From NCBI GenBank assembly GCA_036678685.1, contig JAZIHH010000020.1, forward strand, positions 124,001 to 188,000: a DNA stretch of 64,000 nt. Reading direction: 5' to 3'. Within the stretch, counting starts at the first letter, position 1; the number at the start of each line of letters is the position of its first letter. Origin of the DNA: JAZIHH01 sp036678685. GTDB lineage: Bacteria; Bacillota; UBA4882; UBA10575. The position numbers were made by a program, and so were the translations under genes. A model generated the notes under the pieces. That model was not told the origin of the DNA, ran no database searches, and saw nothing but the letters and a program-made list of their open reading frames with translations. Positions 50,674 to 59,418 of this stretch are shown here, piece by piece.

Positions 50674-51510
50674 GTGAGCGAATGGCAACAAACTTTGAAA
50701 CAGCCCATTACCTTACAAGGACAAGCCTTACATTCCGGAAAAGATGTCTCCGTGACCCTAATCCCCCAACCTCCCGATACCGGGATCAGGTTTTGCCGTT
50801 CCGACCTACCGGGAAAACCTACCCTTCCCGCCGCTCCGGAATATGTGATTGACACTTACCGTTGTGTGACCATCGGCAACGCCGAGTGGAAAATAAGGAC
50901 GATCGAGCATTTGATGGCCGCCCTGCACGGCCTGGGCGTGGACAACCTGCTGGTGGAAGTGGAAGGAGAAGAATTGCCATTGGGTGACGGCAGCGCCTGG
51001 TCTTTCACAAAGGCGATTCTGGAAACCGGTTTGGTTGCGCAAGGAAAATACCGGCGCAAATGGAAGATCGAGTCCCCGGTATGCGTGGAAAACGGGACTT
51101 CACCCCGTTCGTATCTGCTGGCTCTCCCCGGAGAAGATCTGCGGATCAGTTATTGTTTTACCTCAAACAATTCAGGGGTGGGAAACCAGTTTAGCCAGTA
51201 CACGATCACGCCGGAAACCTTTCAAAAGGAATTGGCGGCCGCGCGTACGGTGGCCTTTATTGACGAAATTGAGGAATTACGCCGGCAAGGGTTGGCGCTG
51301 GGCGGCAACTTCGACGTGGCCGTGGTGGTAGGCGAAAACGGCTACTTGAACGAGCTCAGGTTCGTCGATGAAATAGCCCGCCACAAAATACTGGATATTT
51401 TAGGCGATTTATACCTTTTGGGACCGGTTACCGGCCAGATTATCGGGATTGGCTCGGGACACAAAATGGATGTGGAACTGGTCTCAAGATTAAAGAATAT
51501 TCTCCGATAA
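50674..51510 (+). CDS. lpxC: UDP-3-O-acyl-N-acetylglucosamine deacetylase
   Basis: LpxC (278 residues) is the committed zinc enzyme of lipid A synthesis. Landmarks are QALHSGKDVSVTL, the zinc motif TIEHLMAALHGLGVDN, LPLGDGSAWSF, FIDEIEELRRQGLALGG and the zinc/catalytic RHKILDILGDLYLLG. The length is that of single LpxC, not the LpxC-FabZ fusion. Start is GTG 50674, after a run of GGGGGGGTGG. fabZ follows after 17 nt. Confidence 0.96.
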   Translation: MSEWQQTLKQPITLQGQALHSGKDVSVTLIPQPPDTGIRFCRSDLPGKPTLPAAPEYVIDTYRCVTIGNAEWKIRTIEHLMAALHGLGVDNLLVEVEGEELPLGDGSAWSFTKAILETGLVAQGKYRRKWKIESPVCVENGTSPRSYLLALPGEDLRISYCFTSNNSGVGNQFSQYTITPETFQKELAAARTVAFIDEIEELRRQGLALGGNFDVAVVVGENGYLNELRFVDEIARHKILDILGDLYLLGPVTGQIIGIGSGHKMDVELVSRLKNILR

Positions 51511-51527
51511 TAAAAGGGGGGATTGGT

Positions 51528-51962
51528 TTGGACATCAACAGGATCAAGCAGCTTTTACCGCAGCGCTATCCTTTTTTAATGGTGGACAGGGTCATTGCTT
51601 TTGAACCCAGGAAGAAAATTGTTGCTTTAAAAAATGTGACGGTCAATGAAGATTATTTTAACGGTCATTTCCCGCAACAACCGGTGATGCCCGGTGTGCT
51701 TATCATTGAAAGCCTGGCACAGGCGGCCGGGCTGGTTATGTTGCATGAAGAGGAACACAGAGGGAAAATCCCGTTTTTCACCGGGATTGACAAAGCCCGT
51801 TTCCGCCGCCCGGTCATCCCCGGGGACCAACTGCGCCTGGAAGTAGAGGTATTGAGAATCAAAGGGAATGTTGGCAAAGTCCAAGGGAAAGCATTGGTTG
51901 AAGGAGAAGTGGTGGCGGAAGCCGAATTAATGTTTGTCCTCAGTGCAGGAGTACAGCAATAA
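51528..51962 (+). CDS. fabZ: 3-hydroxyacyl-ACP dehydratase FabZ
   Basis: FabZ (144 residues) dehydrates 3-hydroxyacyl-ACP in fatty acid elongation and competes with lipid A enzymes for the same acyl donor. The hot-dog fold motif NGHFPQQPVMPGVLIIESLAQAAG contains the catalytic His and Glu; the N-terminus LLPQRYPFLMVDRV is typical. Start is TTG 51528, with AAAGGGGGGA upstream. Placement between lpxC and lpxA is common in LPS bacteria. Confidence 0.96.
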   Translation: MDINRIKQLLPQRYPFLMVDRVIAFEPRKKIVALKNVTVNEDYFNGHFPQQPVMPGVLIIESLAQAAGLVMLHEEEHRGKIPFFTGIDKARFRRPVIPGDQLRLEVEVLRIKGNVGKVQGKALVEGEVVAEAELMFVLSAGVQQ

Positions 51963-52050
51963 TTGAAGGGCTGGAAAGATTGGCCGGAATACGCAATCAC
52001 CCCAATATTTACAAAAAAGGCCGCCGTAGGTAAGGAGGAACTTTGCTTTT

Positions 52051-52857
52051 ATGAAAGCCCTGGATAATAAGGTAGTAAAGTTAAGGGACATCCACCCTAC
52101 CGCCATTGTCCACCCCAATGCCAAATTGGGGAAGAACGTGGTGATCGGTCCTTACGCCATTATCGGCGAGAACGTGGAGATTGGAGACGGGTGTGTCATT
52201 GGTCCCCATGTTGTGATTGACGGTTGGACCAGAATTGGTTCGGGAAATAAGTTTTATCAGGGCGCTTCCATCGGATGTGAGCCCCAGGATTTAAAATTCA
52301 AAGGCGAGAAAACCTATTTATACATTGGCGACAACAACATTTTCCGGGAACATGTAACCATCAGCCGGGGGACAGGGGAAGGCGGCGGGGAAACCCGGAT
52401 TGGGAATAATAACTTTTTCATGGCATACAGTCATGTGGCCCATGATTGTCATGTGGGCAGCCATGTCATTCTGACCAACGCCGCTTCCCTGGGAGGACAC
52501 GTGACCGTCGAAGACCGTGTGGTGATCGGCGGCTTGAGCGGAGTTCACCAGTTTACCAAGGTTGGCAAGATGGCCATGATCGGCGCCTGTACCAAGGTGA
52601 TTAGGGATGTTCCGCCCTTCGTCATCGTCGACGGCGTGCCGGCCCGCGTGGCCGGGATCAACGTGGTGGGACTGCGGAGAAACGGTTATCCCCCCGAAAT
52701 CAGAGATGAAATAAAGAAAGCCTACCGTATTTTGTACCGTTCCAATTTGACCATTGCCCAGGCCATCGAACAAATGGAGCAACTGTTGCAAGGGTATCCA
52801 GAGATCGATCATTTTATCCGTTTCCTCCGTAATGTGGAACGGGGCATTTGCCGTTAG
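52051..52857 (+). CDS. lpxA: UDP-N-acetylglucosamine acyltransferase
   Basis: LpxA (268 residues) adds a 3-hydroxyacyl chain to UDP-GlcNAc, the first step of lipid A synthesis. The left-handed beta helix of hexapeptide repeats runs from IHPTAIVHPNAKLGKNVVIGP to about residue 190. The catalytic His lies in MAYSHVAHDCHVG, and the C-terminal helical domain includes VVGLRRNGYPPEIRDEIKKAYR. AAGGAGG lies upstream of the ATG. A terminator follows. Confidence 0.96.
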   Translation: MKALDNKVVKLRDIHPTAIVHPNAKLGKNVVIGPYAIIGENVEIGDGCVIGPHVVIDGWTRIGSGNKFYQGASIGCEPQDLKFKGEKTYLYIGDNNIFREHVTISRGTGEGGGETRIGNNNFFMAYSHVAHDCHVGSHVILTNAASLGGHVTVEDRVVIGGLSGVHQFTKVGKMAMIGACTKVIRDVPPFVIVDGVPARVAGINVVGLRRNGYPPEIRDEIKKAYRILYRSNLTIAQAIEQMEQLLQGYPEIDHFIRFLRNVERGICR

Positions 52858-52883
52858 TTTCGGCAAAGAGAAGGGGTGAAAAG

Positions 52884-52907
52884 ACTAGACGTTTGTCTAG
52901 TTTTTTT
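52884..52907 (+). terminator. Intrinsic terminator after lpxA
   Basis: ACTAGAC (52884-52890) and GTCTAGT (52895-52901) form a 7-bp stem with a 4-nt loop, followed by a T-run to 52907. It divides the lipid A genes into two transcripts, or attenuates readthrough into lpxI and lpt. Confidence 0.75.
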
Positions 52908-53027
52908 ACTATTTTCCGCCGGTGCCGTTTGTAACCGCCGGACCGGGCATTGGACGCGGAGGGCGGGCCGGTGGGTCTAAAGACCGGTTGACGGACGGGA
53001 CCTTGGCGAAGAAGAGGTGGTGGAAAA

Positions 53028-53852
53028 TTGGAAAGATGGGGACTTTTGGCCGGACGGGGGTTGCTCCCCCTGGAAGTGGCCAGGGGGATGAAAGAGCTAA
53101 ACATCGAGCCTTTTATCCTTGGTTTGGTGGAAGAAATATGGCCCGCGCTGGAAGAAGCGGGTTTTGTCGTCCACAAGGAAAGCCTGGGAAACCTGGCGGC
53201 GATTCGCCGGTTTTTTCAAGAAAAGAAGGTCACAAAGCTGATCGTGGCCGGCAAAGCCGGAAAAGAGGCTCTTTTTACCGGTCCGGAACCGGACGAGGAT
53301 CTGAAAACACTCCTGGACAACCTTCCGGTAAAAAATGACGATGCCATTATGCTGGCTTTGGTGGACTATTTTGCGCAATACGGTATAAAGGTTGAAAAAC
53401 AGACTCTATTTCTCAGACATCTCTTTTCGGAAGTGGGCTGCCTGACCGCGCGGACTCCCACCGCCCGCGAGGAACAGGATATTAAGTTTGGCTGGCGGAT
53501 GGCGAAAGGCATCGGCGGGCTCGACATCGGCCAGAGCGTAGTGGTGAAAAACGGAGCTGTTTTGGCTGTGGAGGCGATCGAAGGGACGGATGAGGCAATT
53601 CTTCGCGGCGGCCGGTTGGGGGGCAAAGGCACAGTCGTGGTGAAAGTGGCCAAACCGATGCAGGATTACCGTTTCGATGTGCCGACAGTAGGGCCGGACA
53701 CCATTGAAATGATGATCAGAAGCGGCGCGGCGGTTTTGGCGATCGAAGCCGGAACCACTTTTATTGTGGAGAAAGAAAAAACAGTGGCCCGTGCCGACGA
53801 CCATGGCATTTCCCTGGTGGTCGTAGATGAAAATTCCTATGCCGGCAGTTGA
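53028..53852 (+). CDS. lpxI: UDP-2,3-diacylglucosamine pyrophosphatase LpxI
   Basis: LpxI (274 residues) hydrolyses UDP-diacylglucosamine to lipid X and is an unrelated substitute for LpxH. The family start is WGLLAGRGLLPLEVARG. Later blocks are KAGKEALF, NDDAIMLALVDYF and the C-terminal VVKVAKPMQDYRFDVPTVGPDTIEMMI. Start is TTG 53028, with AGGTGGTGG upstream. lpxB, which would act next, is not adjacent. Confidence 0.94.
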   Translation: MERWGLLAGRGLLPLEVARGMKELNIEPFILGLVEEIWPALEEAGFVVHKESLGNLAAIRRFFQEKKVTKLIVAGKAGKEALFTGPEPDEDLKTLLDNLPVKNDDAIMLALVDYFAQYGIKVEKQTLFLRHLFSEVGCLTARTPTAREEQDIKFGWRMAKGIGGLDIGQSVVVKNGAVLAVEAIEGTDEAILRGGRLGGKGTVVVKVAKPMQDYRFDVPTVGPDTIEMMIRSGAAVLAIEAGTTFIVEKEKTVARADDHGISLVVVDENSYAGS

Positions 53853-53945
53853 ATCCAGAAGGTGTTGCCAGGGAGAAAAGCGAATCTTTTAATTGGTGCG
53901 GCACCGGAATTGCCTGTACGGTTGGTCTGGGAAGGAGACGGGTTT

Positions 53946-54518
53946 ATGAGGTTCATTACCGGGATAGCGCTCGTGCTGATCATCGGGATCGTCGGCTATC
54001 TTTTATATGCCAGTTTTCAACCGGTTCATGAGCCGCTGGACCTGCTTCCCCTGGTCAAAGAAGAAACGCCGGAAGTAGAGGAAACGCTTGAAGAAAAACC
54101 GCCCGCTCTTTGGATGGAAAAGGCGGAAATATCCTTGGTTGACTACAGGAACCGGCTTTGCTGGCAGTTGACCCTTAACACCGGCGAGCGGGAGGAAGAA
54201 TTCTATTTCCTGCAGGGCGTGGAAGGGAAGTATTTTCCCCCGGCGGGCGGGTTCTTTTCCGTCCGGGCGGAGAGAGGCAGAATAACGAAGGAATTTTCCC
54301 ATCTCCGTCTGGAGGGGAAGGTTGTTTTGTCCCGGGAAGATCTAACGATTGAAATGGAAGAATTGGAATGGGAGATAACCGGCGCTTGCCTTTACGGAAA
54401 AAAGATGGTGCTGAGCAATAAGGAGATGGCGGTTTATGCTGACCGGATTCAGCTGGATCTTGACTTGGAACGGATAAGAACAGACGGAACTTCGCGATGG
54501 AAATTGGGAGGCGGTTAA
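53946..54518 (+). CDS. lptC: LPS export protein LptC-like
   Basis: This 190-residue protein has an N-terminal membrane helix (about 4-23). A short acidic linker follows, then a beta-rich region (about 55-188) of the LptC/LptA beta-jellyroll type (FSVRAERGRITKEFSHLRLEGKVVLSREDLTIEMEELEW). LptC sits at the inner membrane and passes LPS from LptBFG to LptA. ATG 53946 is preferred, with AAGGAGACGGG upstream. It is followed by lptA after 3 nt. Confidence 0.8.
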   Translation: MRFITGIALVLIIGIVGYLLYASFQPVHEPLDLLPLVKEETPEVEETLEEKPPALWMEKAEISLVDYRNRLCWQLTLNTGEREEEFYFLQGVEGKYFPPAGGFFSVRAERGRITKEFSHLRLEGKVVLSREDLTIEMEELEWEITGACLYGKKMVLSNKEMAVYADRIQLDLDLERIRTDGTSRWKLGGG

Positions 54519-54521
54519 GAG

Positions 54522-55163
54522 ATGAGAAAGCGGTATTGGCCGTGGCTTGCCGGCATGTTCCTGCTGGGCGCCTGCGCCGGTCCGGCGGCAGCGGCGGAGG
54601 CAAGCGGTGTGAAGGTGGAGGTTATTGCCCCGGGGGGAAGCGCTCTTGATCTGCGCGCGGAGATTTTTCATTATTACGGTACGCCGGAAGAACCTCTAAC
54701 CGCCGTCTTTTTTTCTCCGGAGGAATTCAAGGTTTCCGCCGGGAACATGAAGTATGACCGGAGGGAAGAGGTTATTTTCGCGGGCGGAGGGGTTTTATTG
54801 TCCGGTGAAGAAATAGAACTCCAGGCGGAGGAGTTAAATCTTTACCTGAACCGGGAGGAGTTCGCGGCCGGCGGGGGGGTTGTCCTGACCGCAGGCGAAC
54901 TGAAGCTTACTGGTTGGCTGTTGGAAGGGAAGATCAGCGGAGGCCCCCTGACCGCCACCGGAGAGGTGGAGTGGAGTTTTCGCGAATTCCAGGGGTCAGC
55001 CGGGAAACTGGTTTACCGCCATGATGAAGAAAAGGTTTACCTTTCCGGAAATCCGGTAGTATGCTGGGAGCAAGGGTATATGGAAGGGATTGAGATGATC
55101 CTGAGCCTGAAAACAGGAGAGGTGACCGTGACCGGTCCGGCCCGCTCGAAGCTCCAGCCGTGA
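54522..55163 (+). CDS. lptA: LPS transport periplasmic protein LptA-like (OstA)
   Basis: A 213-residue secreted protein with a signal peptide (about 1-27, WLAGMFLLGACAGPAAAAEA) that contains a Cys but no clear lipobox. Two OstA-type beta regions follow (EEFKVSAGNMKYDRREEVIFAGGGVLLSGEEIELQAEELNLYL, then similar repeats). LptA bridges the periplasm and carries LPS to the outer membrane. It is flanked by lptC and lptB within 3 and 15 nt. Confidence 0.82.
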   Translation: MRKRYWPWLAGMFLLGACAGPAAAAEASGVKVEVIAPGGSALDLRAEIFHYYGTPEEPLTAVFFSPEEFKVSAGNMKYDRREEVIFAGGGVLLSGEEIELQAEELNLYLNREEFAAGGGVVLTAGELKLTGWLLEGKISGGPLTATGEVEWSFREFQGSAGKLVYRHDEEKVYLSGNPVVCWEQGYMEGIEMILSLKTGEVTVTGPARSKLQP

Positions 55164-55178
55164 GGAGGCAGGAAACCC

Positions 55179-55898
55179 TTGGCCATTGAAGCGATCAATC
55201 TGGTGAAGGAATATAACAAACGCCGGGTGGTTGACCGGGTCAACCTGCGGGTGGTGCCCGGCGAAGTTGTCGGGTTGTTGGGTCCCAACGGGGCGGGCAA
55301 GACCACTACTTTTTATATGATTGTCGGCTTGGAACGGCCGCAAAGCGGCAAGATTATTATTAACGGGCATGATGTCACCCGCCTCCCCATGCATAAAAGG
55401 GCCCGGTTTGGGGTTTCCTACTTGGCGCAGGAGCCTTCGGTTTTTCGCAAGTTAACTGTGGAAGAGAATATTATGGCTATTTTGGAACTTCGTCCGGGCG
55501 ACAAGAAAGAGAAAGAAGAAAAATGCCGCATGTTGCTGGAGGAATTTGATCTTTCCCGGTTAAGAAAACAAAAAGGATACATGCTTTCCGGCGGCGAGAG
55601 GAGACGGGTGGAAATCGCCAGAGCCCTCGCCATGGAACCCCGCTTTGTGCTTCTGGACGAACCGTTTACCGGCGTGGACCCTATTGCCGTGGCGGATATT
55701 CAAGATATTGTGAAACGGTTAAAAGAGAAAAATTTGGGCGTTTTAATCACCGACCATAGTGTCCGTGAGACTTTGGCGATTACCGATCGGGCTTATATCA
55801 TGTACGACGGCAAGATCCTGGTTTCCGGGGAAGCCAAAGAGATTGCCGCCGACGAGACGGCCCGCCGTTTTTATTTCGGCGACCGGTTTAATATGTAG
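55179..55898 (+). CDS. lptB: LPS export ABC transporter ATPase LptB
   Basis: LptB (239 residues) powers LPS extraction from the inner membrane. Walker A is LGPNGAGKTTTFYMI, the signature is LSGGERRRVEIARAL, Walker B is FVLLDEPFTGVDPIAV and the H-loop His is in LITDHSVRETL. The YNKRRVVDRVNL start and NGHDVTRLPMHKRARFGVSYLAQEPSVF segment are typical of LptB. Start is TTG 55179, after GGAGG. A 13-bp tandem repeat spans its stop codon. Confidence 0.95.
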   Translation: MAIEAINLVKEYNKRRVVDRVNLRVVPGEVVGLLGPNGAGKTTTFYMIVGLERPQSGKIIINGHDVTRLPMHKRARFGVSYLAQEPSVFRKLTVEENIMAILELRPGDKKEKEEKCRMLLEEFDLSRLRKQKGYMLSGGERRRVEIARALAMEPRFVLLDEPFTGVDPIAVADIQDIVKRLKEKNLGVLITDHSVRETLAITDRAYIMYDGKILVSGEAKEIAADETARRFYFGDRFNM

Positions 55899-55925
55899 GT
55901 TTAATATGTAACAGGAGAAGACAGG

Positions 55926-57011
55926 ATGAGAATTTTAACCCGTTATATACTCCGGGAATTACTGGGCCCCTTTTTTTTCGGACTGTTTTTGTTCAGCGGA
56001 ATTTTATTGGGCAACATCTTTGTTTCCCTGACCCAGTTGGCCCAGAACTACAACCTGCCCTTTTCTACCGTTCTCCGTCTTTTGCTTTACGAAGTACCCA
56101 GGAATGTGGCTTATGGGACCCCGATGGCCATGTTGCTGGCCACTCTTATTGGGCTGGGTAAAATGACAGGACATAGCGAGACCATTGCCATGCGGGCCGG
56201 CGGGGTCAGTTATTTCCGGCTTGCCCTGCCGGTTCTGGTGACCGGCTTGCTGGTAAGCGGGATTACCATCGTTTTAAATGAAAATATCGTGCCTGTTGCC
56301 AACAGAAAATTCAGAGAGGAAAGGGCCGTTGCCATTTCGAACCGGCCCAGGGGTCTGATACGCAATCATTTTTTTATTGATTACAGCGCCGAAACGAAAA
56401 GACTGGTCTATGCGGAAAGTTATTACGCCGGCGAAGAAAGAATGGTTAATGTGCTCATCCAGGAAGTGGAGAAAAACCGGGTGGTAAGAACCGTGCAGAG
56501 TAAAGAACTTTTCTGGTCGGAAACCGATTATGGCTGGTATTTTAAGGAGGGGGAAATCTACCAGTACGAAGGGGACAAGGTTTACCCGGTGCGTATTGGG
56601 AGCGGGTTTTCCGGCTTGACGCGGACCCCTAAAGAAGTGGTGCAGCTGGCCCGGACCAATCCCGAGGAAATGAGCTGGTCGGAATTGCGATGGTATATTG
56701 AGAATAATACCCAGCTAAAGGAAGACGAGATCCGGAATCTTAAGGTTCAGTTGCATTTCAAGATTGCCGTTCCCTTTGCCTGTTTCTTTTTTGCGCTCAT
56801 GGGGACCCCCCTGGCCTTACAACCGCAACGCCGGACCTCTTCCTCGGGTTTCGGTTTGAGTTTTCTCTTTGTGCTCGCTTACTATCTCTTGATGGGGGTG
56901 GGCAGTACCCTGGGAAGGGCCGGAACCATACCTCCGGTCTTGGGGGCCTGGATGCAAAATATTATTTGCGGCGCTTACGGGGTGTGGCAATTTATAAACA
57001 AGGCAAGGTAA
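55926..57011 (+). CDS. lptF: LPS export permease LptF/LptG family
   Basis: This 361-residue inner-membrane protein has three N-terminal helices (about 15-36, 55-80, 98-118), a periplasmic beta domain (about 130-260), and three C-terminal helices (about 275-355). The GTPMAMLLATLIGLGKMTGHSETIAMRAGG motif is the YjgP/YjgQ hallmark. Only one such gene is present; it may act as a homodimer, or a partner may be encoded elsewhere. It lies 27 nt after lptB. Confidence 0.92.
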   Translation: MRILTRYILRELLGPFFFGLFLFSGILLGNIFVSLTQLAQNYNLPFSTVLRLLLYEVPRNVAYGTPMAMLLATLIGLGKMTGHSETIAMRAGGVSYFRLALPVLVTGLLVSGITIVLNENIVPVANRKFREERAVAISNRPRGLIRNHFFIDYSAETKRLVYAESYYAGEERMVNVLIQEVEKNRVVRTVQSKELFWSETDYGWYFKEGEIYQYEGDKVYPVRIGSGFSGLTRTPKEVVQLARTNPEEMSWSELRWYIENNTQLKEDEIRNLKVQLHFKIAVPFACFFFALMGTPLALQPQRRTSSSGFGLSFLFVLAYYLLMGVGSTLGRAGTIPPVLGAWMQNIICGAYGVWQFINKAR

Positions 57012-57033
57012 AAGAGATGAAGGGTGAAATGAA

Positions 57034-58227
57034 TTGTACGGTACGTTTCTGGTTCTAATCATAGCCGTCCTTGGCGGCGGCATCGCCCTTTTGGGAGACC
57101 GGGTCGGCATGCGGATGGGCAAAAAGAGACTGAGCGTTTTCGGTTTACGGCCCAAGTATACCTCGATGATTATTACGGTGATTACCGGCCTTTTGATCTC
57201 CGGCTTTACCCTACTGCTTCTGGCGATTGTTTCTGATGATGTCCGGACGGCGCTTTTTGAGATGAAACAGCTTCAGGGGGAACTGAAGGCGTTAAACCAC
57301 GAGTACCAGGAGACCCTCGGCAAACTGGAGGAGGTCCTGAGCGAACAGAAAGAAATAGAAACGCGTTTGGCCAGAACCGACGAAAACTACCGGGAAACCC
57401 TGGACGCCCTGAACCGGACCCGCGAGGAATTGAACAAGACCAAAGAGGAGCTCCTCTTTGAACAGGAACGTATGGTCAATCTGGAGCTGGTTATCAAGAG
57501 CTTGGAAGAGACCAAGGTCGCCTTGGAAGTGGAAAGGGAACGCCATTTTAAAGAAATCCAGCTTTTGGCGACCGAAGCTTCAATGTTGCGCGACAGCCTG
57601 GAAATACGAAAAACCGGCCGGTTAATCTTTTTAAGCGGGGATATTTTGGCGGCCCGGGTCATCGAGGGCGGGTTGGAACCGAAGGAGATTTTGGAGAAGG
57701 TTTTTCACCCCCTTTTGGAGGAGGGGAACCGGATTGCCCTGGAAAGGGGCGCCCGCCTTGAAGGAAAAGCGGATTATGCCCTTAAGGTTAAAGATAACCT
57801 CCAGGAACTGGCGGAAGAGATTGCCGCGCTGGACCGGCCGGCGGTCTTGCGGCTGGTGGTTGATCATAACACCGTCATGTTTGAACCGTTGTATATTTCC
57901 CTCCAAATATTCCCCAATCAAATTGTTTTCCAAAAAGGCGAGGTTATTGCGGAAGACCGGATCGAACCGGGACTGGATGAGGATGAGATTTTGGACCGGA
58001 TCCTCCGCCTTTTGCTGGTGGTCAGGAAGAAGGCCCTGGATAAGGGAATGATCTCCGAAGGTCAATATATCGGGGAAATTGCTTCGCTTCAGGAGATACC
58101 CGCGGTTATCGAGAAGATTTCCGCCACCCGGGAACCGGCTACCGTGCAGATGGTGGCGGTGGAGGATATCTGGCGGGTAGAAGGACCGGTGCGCGTGGAG
58201 ATTAAGTTGAAAAATGGAGAGGAATAA
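57034..58227 (+). CDS. DUF3084 domain membrane protein with coiled coil
   Basis: The protein (397 residues) has two N-terminal membrane helices (about 4-22 and 46-68), a long coiled coil (about 75-185) and a C-terminal alpha/beta region with internal symmetry (SGDILAARVIEGGLEPKEILEKV against KGEVIAEDRIEPGLDEDEILDRI). It matches DUF3084, whose role is unknown; the family is often seen near lpt or envelope genes in diderm Firmicutes and cyanobacteria. Start is TTG 57034, after AAGGGTG. It ends one base before the next start codon. Confidence 0.85.
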   Translation: MYGTFLVLIIAVLGGGIALLGDRVGMRMGKKRLSVFGLRPKYTSMIITVITGLLISGFTLLLLAIVSDDVRTALFEMKQLQGELKALNHEYQETLGKLEEVLSEQKEIETRLARTDENYRETLDALNRTREELNKTKEELLFEQERMVNLELVIKSLEETKVALEVERERHFKEIQLLATEASMLRDSLEIRKTGRLIFLSGDILAARVIEGGLEPKEILEKVFHPLLEEGNRIALERGARLEGKADYALKVKDNLQELAEEIAALDRPAVLRLVVDHNTVMFEPLYISLQIFPNQIVFQKGEVIAEDRIEPGLDEDEILDRILRLLLVVRKKALDKGMISEGQYIGEIASLQEIPAVIEKISATREPATVQMVAVEDIWRVEGPVRVEIKLKNGEE

Positions 58228-58228
58228 G

Positions 58229-58660
58229 ATGCCGGAAGTGATTTTGGCCGTAGACCCCGGGCGGCTGAAGTTCGGTTACGCGGTGATGAAAAGTGACGGG
58301 ACGGTTTTGACCAAGGGGATTGCCCCGGCTTCGCAGGTGGAAAGGGTTGTCCGGACGATCTGTACGGAATTTGGGATGACCCGGGTGGTGGTCGGGGACA
58401 GGACGGGAAGCCGGGAGAGTCTGGCCGCGATCAGGAAGGCCCTTGACGGGCTGGAGACGGTGGTCTGCCCGGTTGATGAAGGTTACTCGAGTTATGAGGG
58501 GAGATACCGGTATCTGCGGGAACACCGGCGGGGCTGGAGGAGGTTGGTCCCGCTGGGGTTGCAGACTCCCCCCGAGCCTTATGATGATTATGTAGCGGTG
58601 GTTTTAGGGGAGAGGTATTTGCAGGGGAAGAGGGGGGAGGACGGGGACGGCGGCAGGTAA
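58229..58660 (+). CDS. YqgF/RuvX-like RNase H fold protein
   Basis: A 143-residue protein with an RNase H-like start (VILAVDPGRLKFGYAVMKSDG, with an acidic residue in the first strand), RVVVGDRTGSRESL and VVCPVDEGYSSYEGRYRYL. This pattern is that of YqgF/RuvX-like nucleases that process the 16S rRNA end or DNA junctions. ATG 58229 follows GAGAGGAATAA, which overlaps the previous stop. Its last 78 bp, including the stop, are repeated 398 bp downstream in a tandem duplication. Confidence 0.7.
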   Translation: MPEVILAVDPGRLKFGYAVMKSDGTVLTKGIAPASQVERVVRTICTEFGMTRVVVGDRTGSRESLAAIRKALDGLETVVCPVDEGYSSYEGRYRYLREHRRGWRRLVPLGLQTPPEPYDDYVAVVLGERYLQGKRGEDGDGGR

Positions 58661-59345
58661 CGGGCTTGGGAAGCGTGATCTGCGTCGCCTTTCGGCGGCG
58701 GCCGGATGCGGGCGCTGCTCGACATACCTGAAGTATAGTCTGCGCTGCGTCCTCCCTGCCGGCGCCGAAATGCTCGCAGCTGACGCTTCCGGGAAGAGGG
58801 CCGGCGGGCCGCCCGTTACCTGCGGTCCCCCCGCAACGGCCGGGCGGGTCCGGGAAGGATGCGCCGTTGCGGAAAGAGCGGGAGGTTTCTTTTTTTTGGG
58901 CTTTAGGCGGTGGCAGGTGCTTGGGTATGGTGACGAAAAACCGGTTTGCTCGGAAAGCCGGTGGCCGGAGGACGGCGCGGGATGATTATGTAGCGGTGGT
59001 TTTAGGGGAGAGGTATTTGCAGGGGAAGAGGGGGGAGGACGGGGACGGCGGCAGGTAACGGGCTTGGGAAGCGTGATCTGCGTCGCCTTTCGGCGGCGGC
59101 CGGATGCGGGCGCTGCTCGACATACCTGAAGTATAGTCTGCGCTGCATCCTCCCTGCCGGCGCCGAAATGCTCGCAGCTGACGCTTCCGGGAAGAGGGCC
59201 GGCGGGCCGCCCGTTACCTGCGGTCCCCCCGCAACGGCCGGGCGGGTCCGGGAAGGATGCGCCGTTGCGGAAAGAGCGGGAGGTTTCTTTTTTTTGGGCT
59301 TTAGGCGGTGGCAGGTGCTTGGGTGTGACGAAAAACCGGTTTGCT
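58583..59345. repeat. Tandem duplication of about 0.37 kb containing a palindromic element
   Basis: 58583-58950 (368 bp) and 58981-59345 (365 bp) are nearly identical, with a 30-bp spacer and a period of 398 bp. Differences seen are one substitution (GCTGCGTCC against GCTGCATCC) and a 3-bp deletion near the end. Each unit starts in the last codons of the YqgF-like gene, so the second unit carries a 26-codon gene fragment. Each unit also contains a palindrome of about 123 bp (58668-58790 and 59066-59188) with arms such as GGGAAGCGTGATCTGCG and CGCAGCTGACGCTTCC. The region 58661-59418 contains no other gene. Confidence 0.9.
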
Positions 59346-59418
59346 GTTTTGGAGTCAAGGGAGGAAAATCCGGGAAAACGCAGAAGATATTAAAGAGAAA
59401 ATAATGGGGGATGGTGCG

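Noticed and set aside
58867..59058. 63-residue frame ending like the YqgF-like protein
   Set aside because: It is produced by the tandem duplication: its last 26 codons copy the gene tail and the rest is intergenic sequence read in frame.
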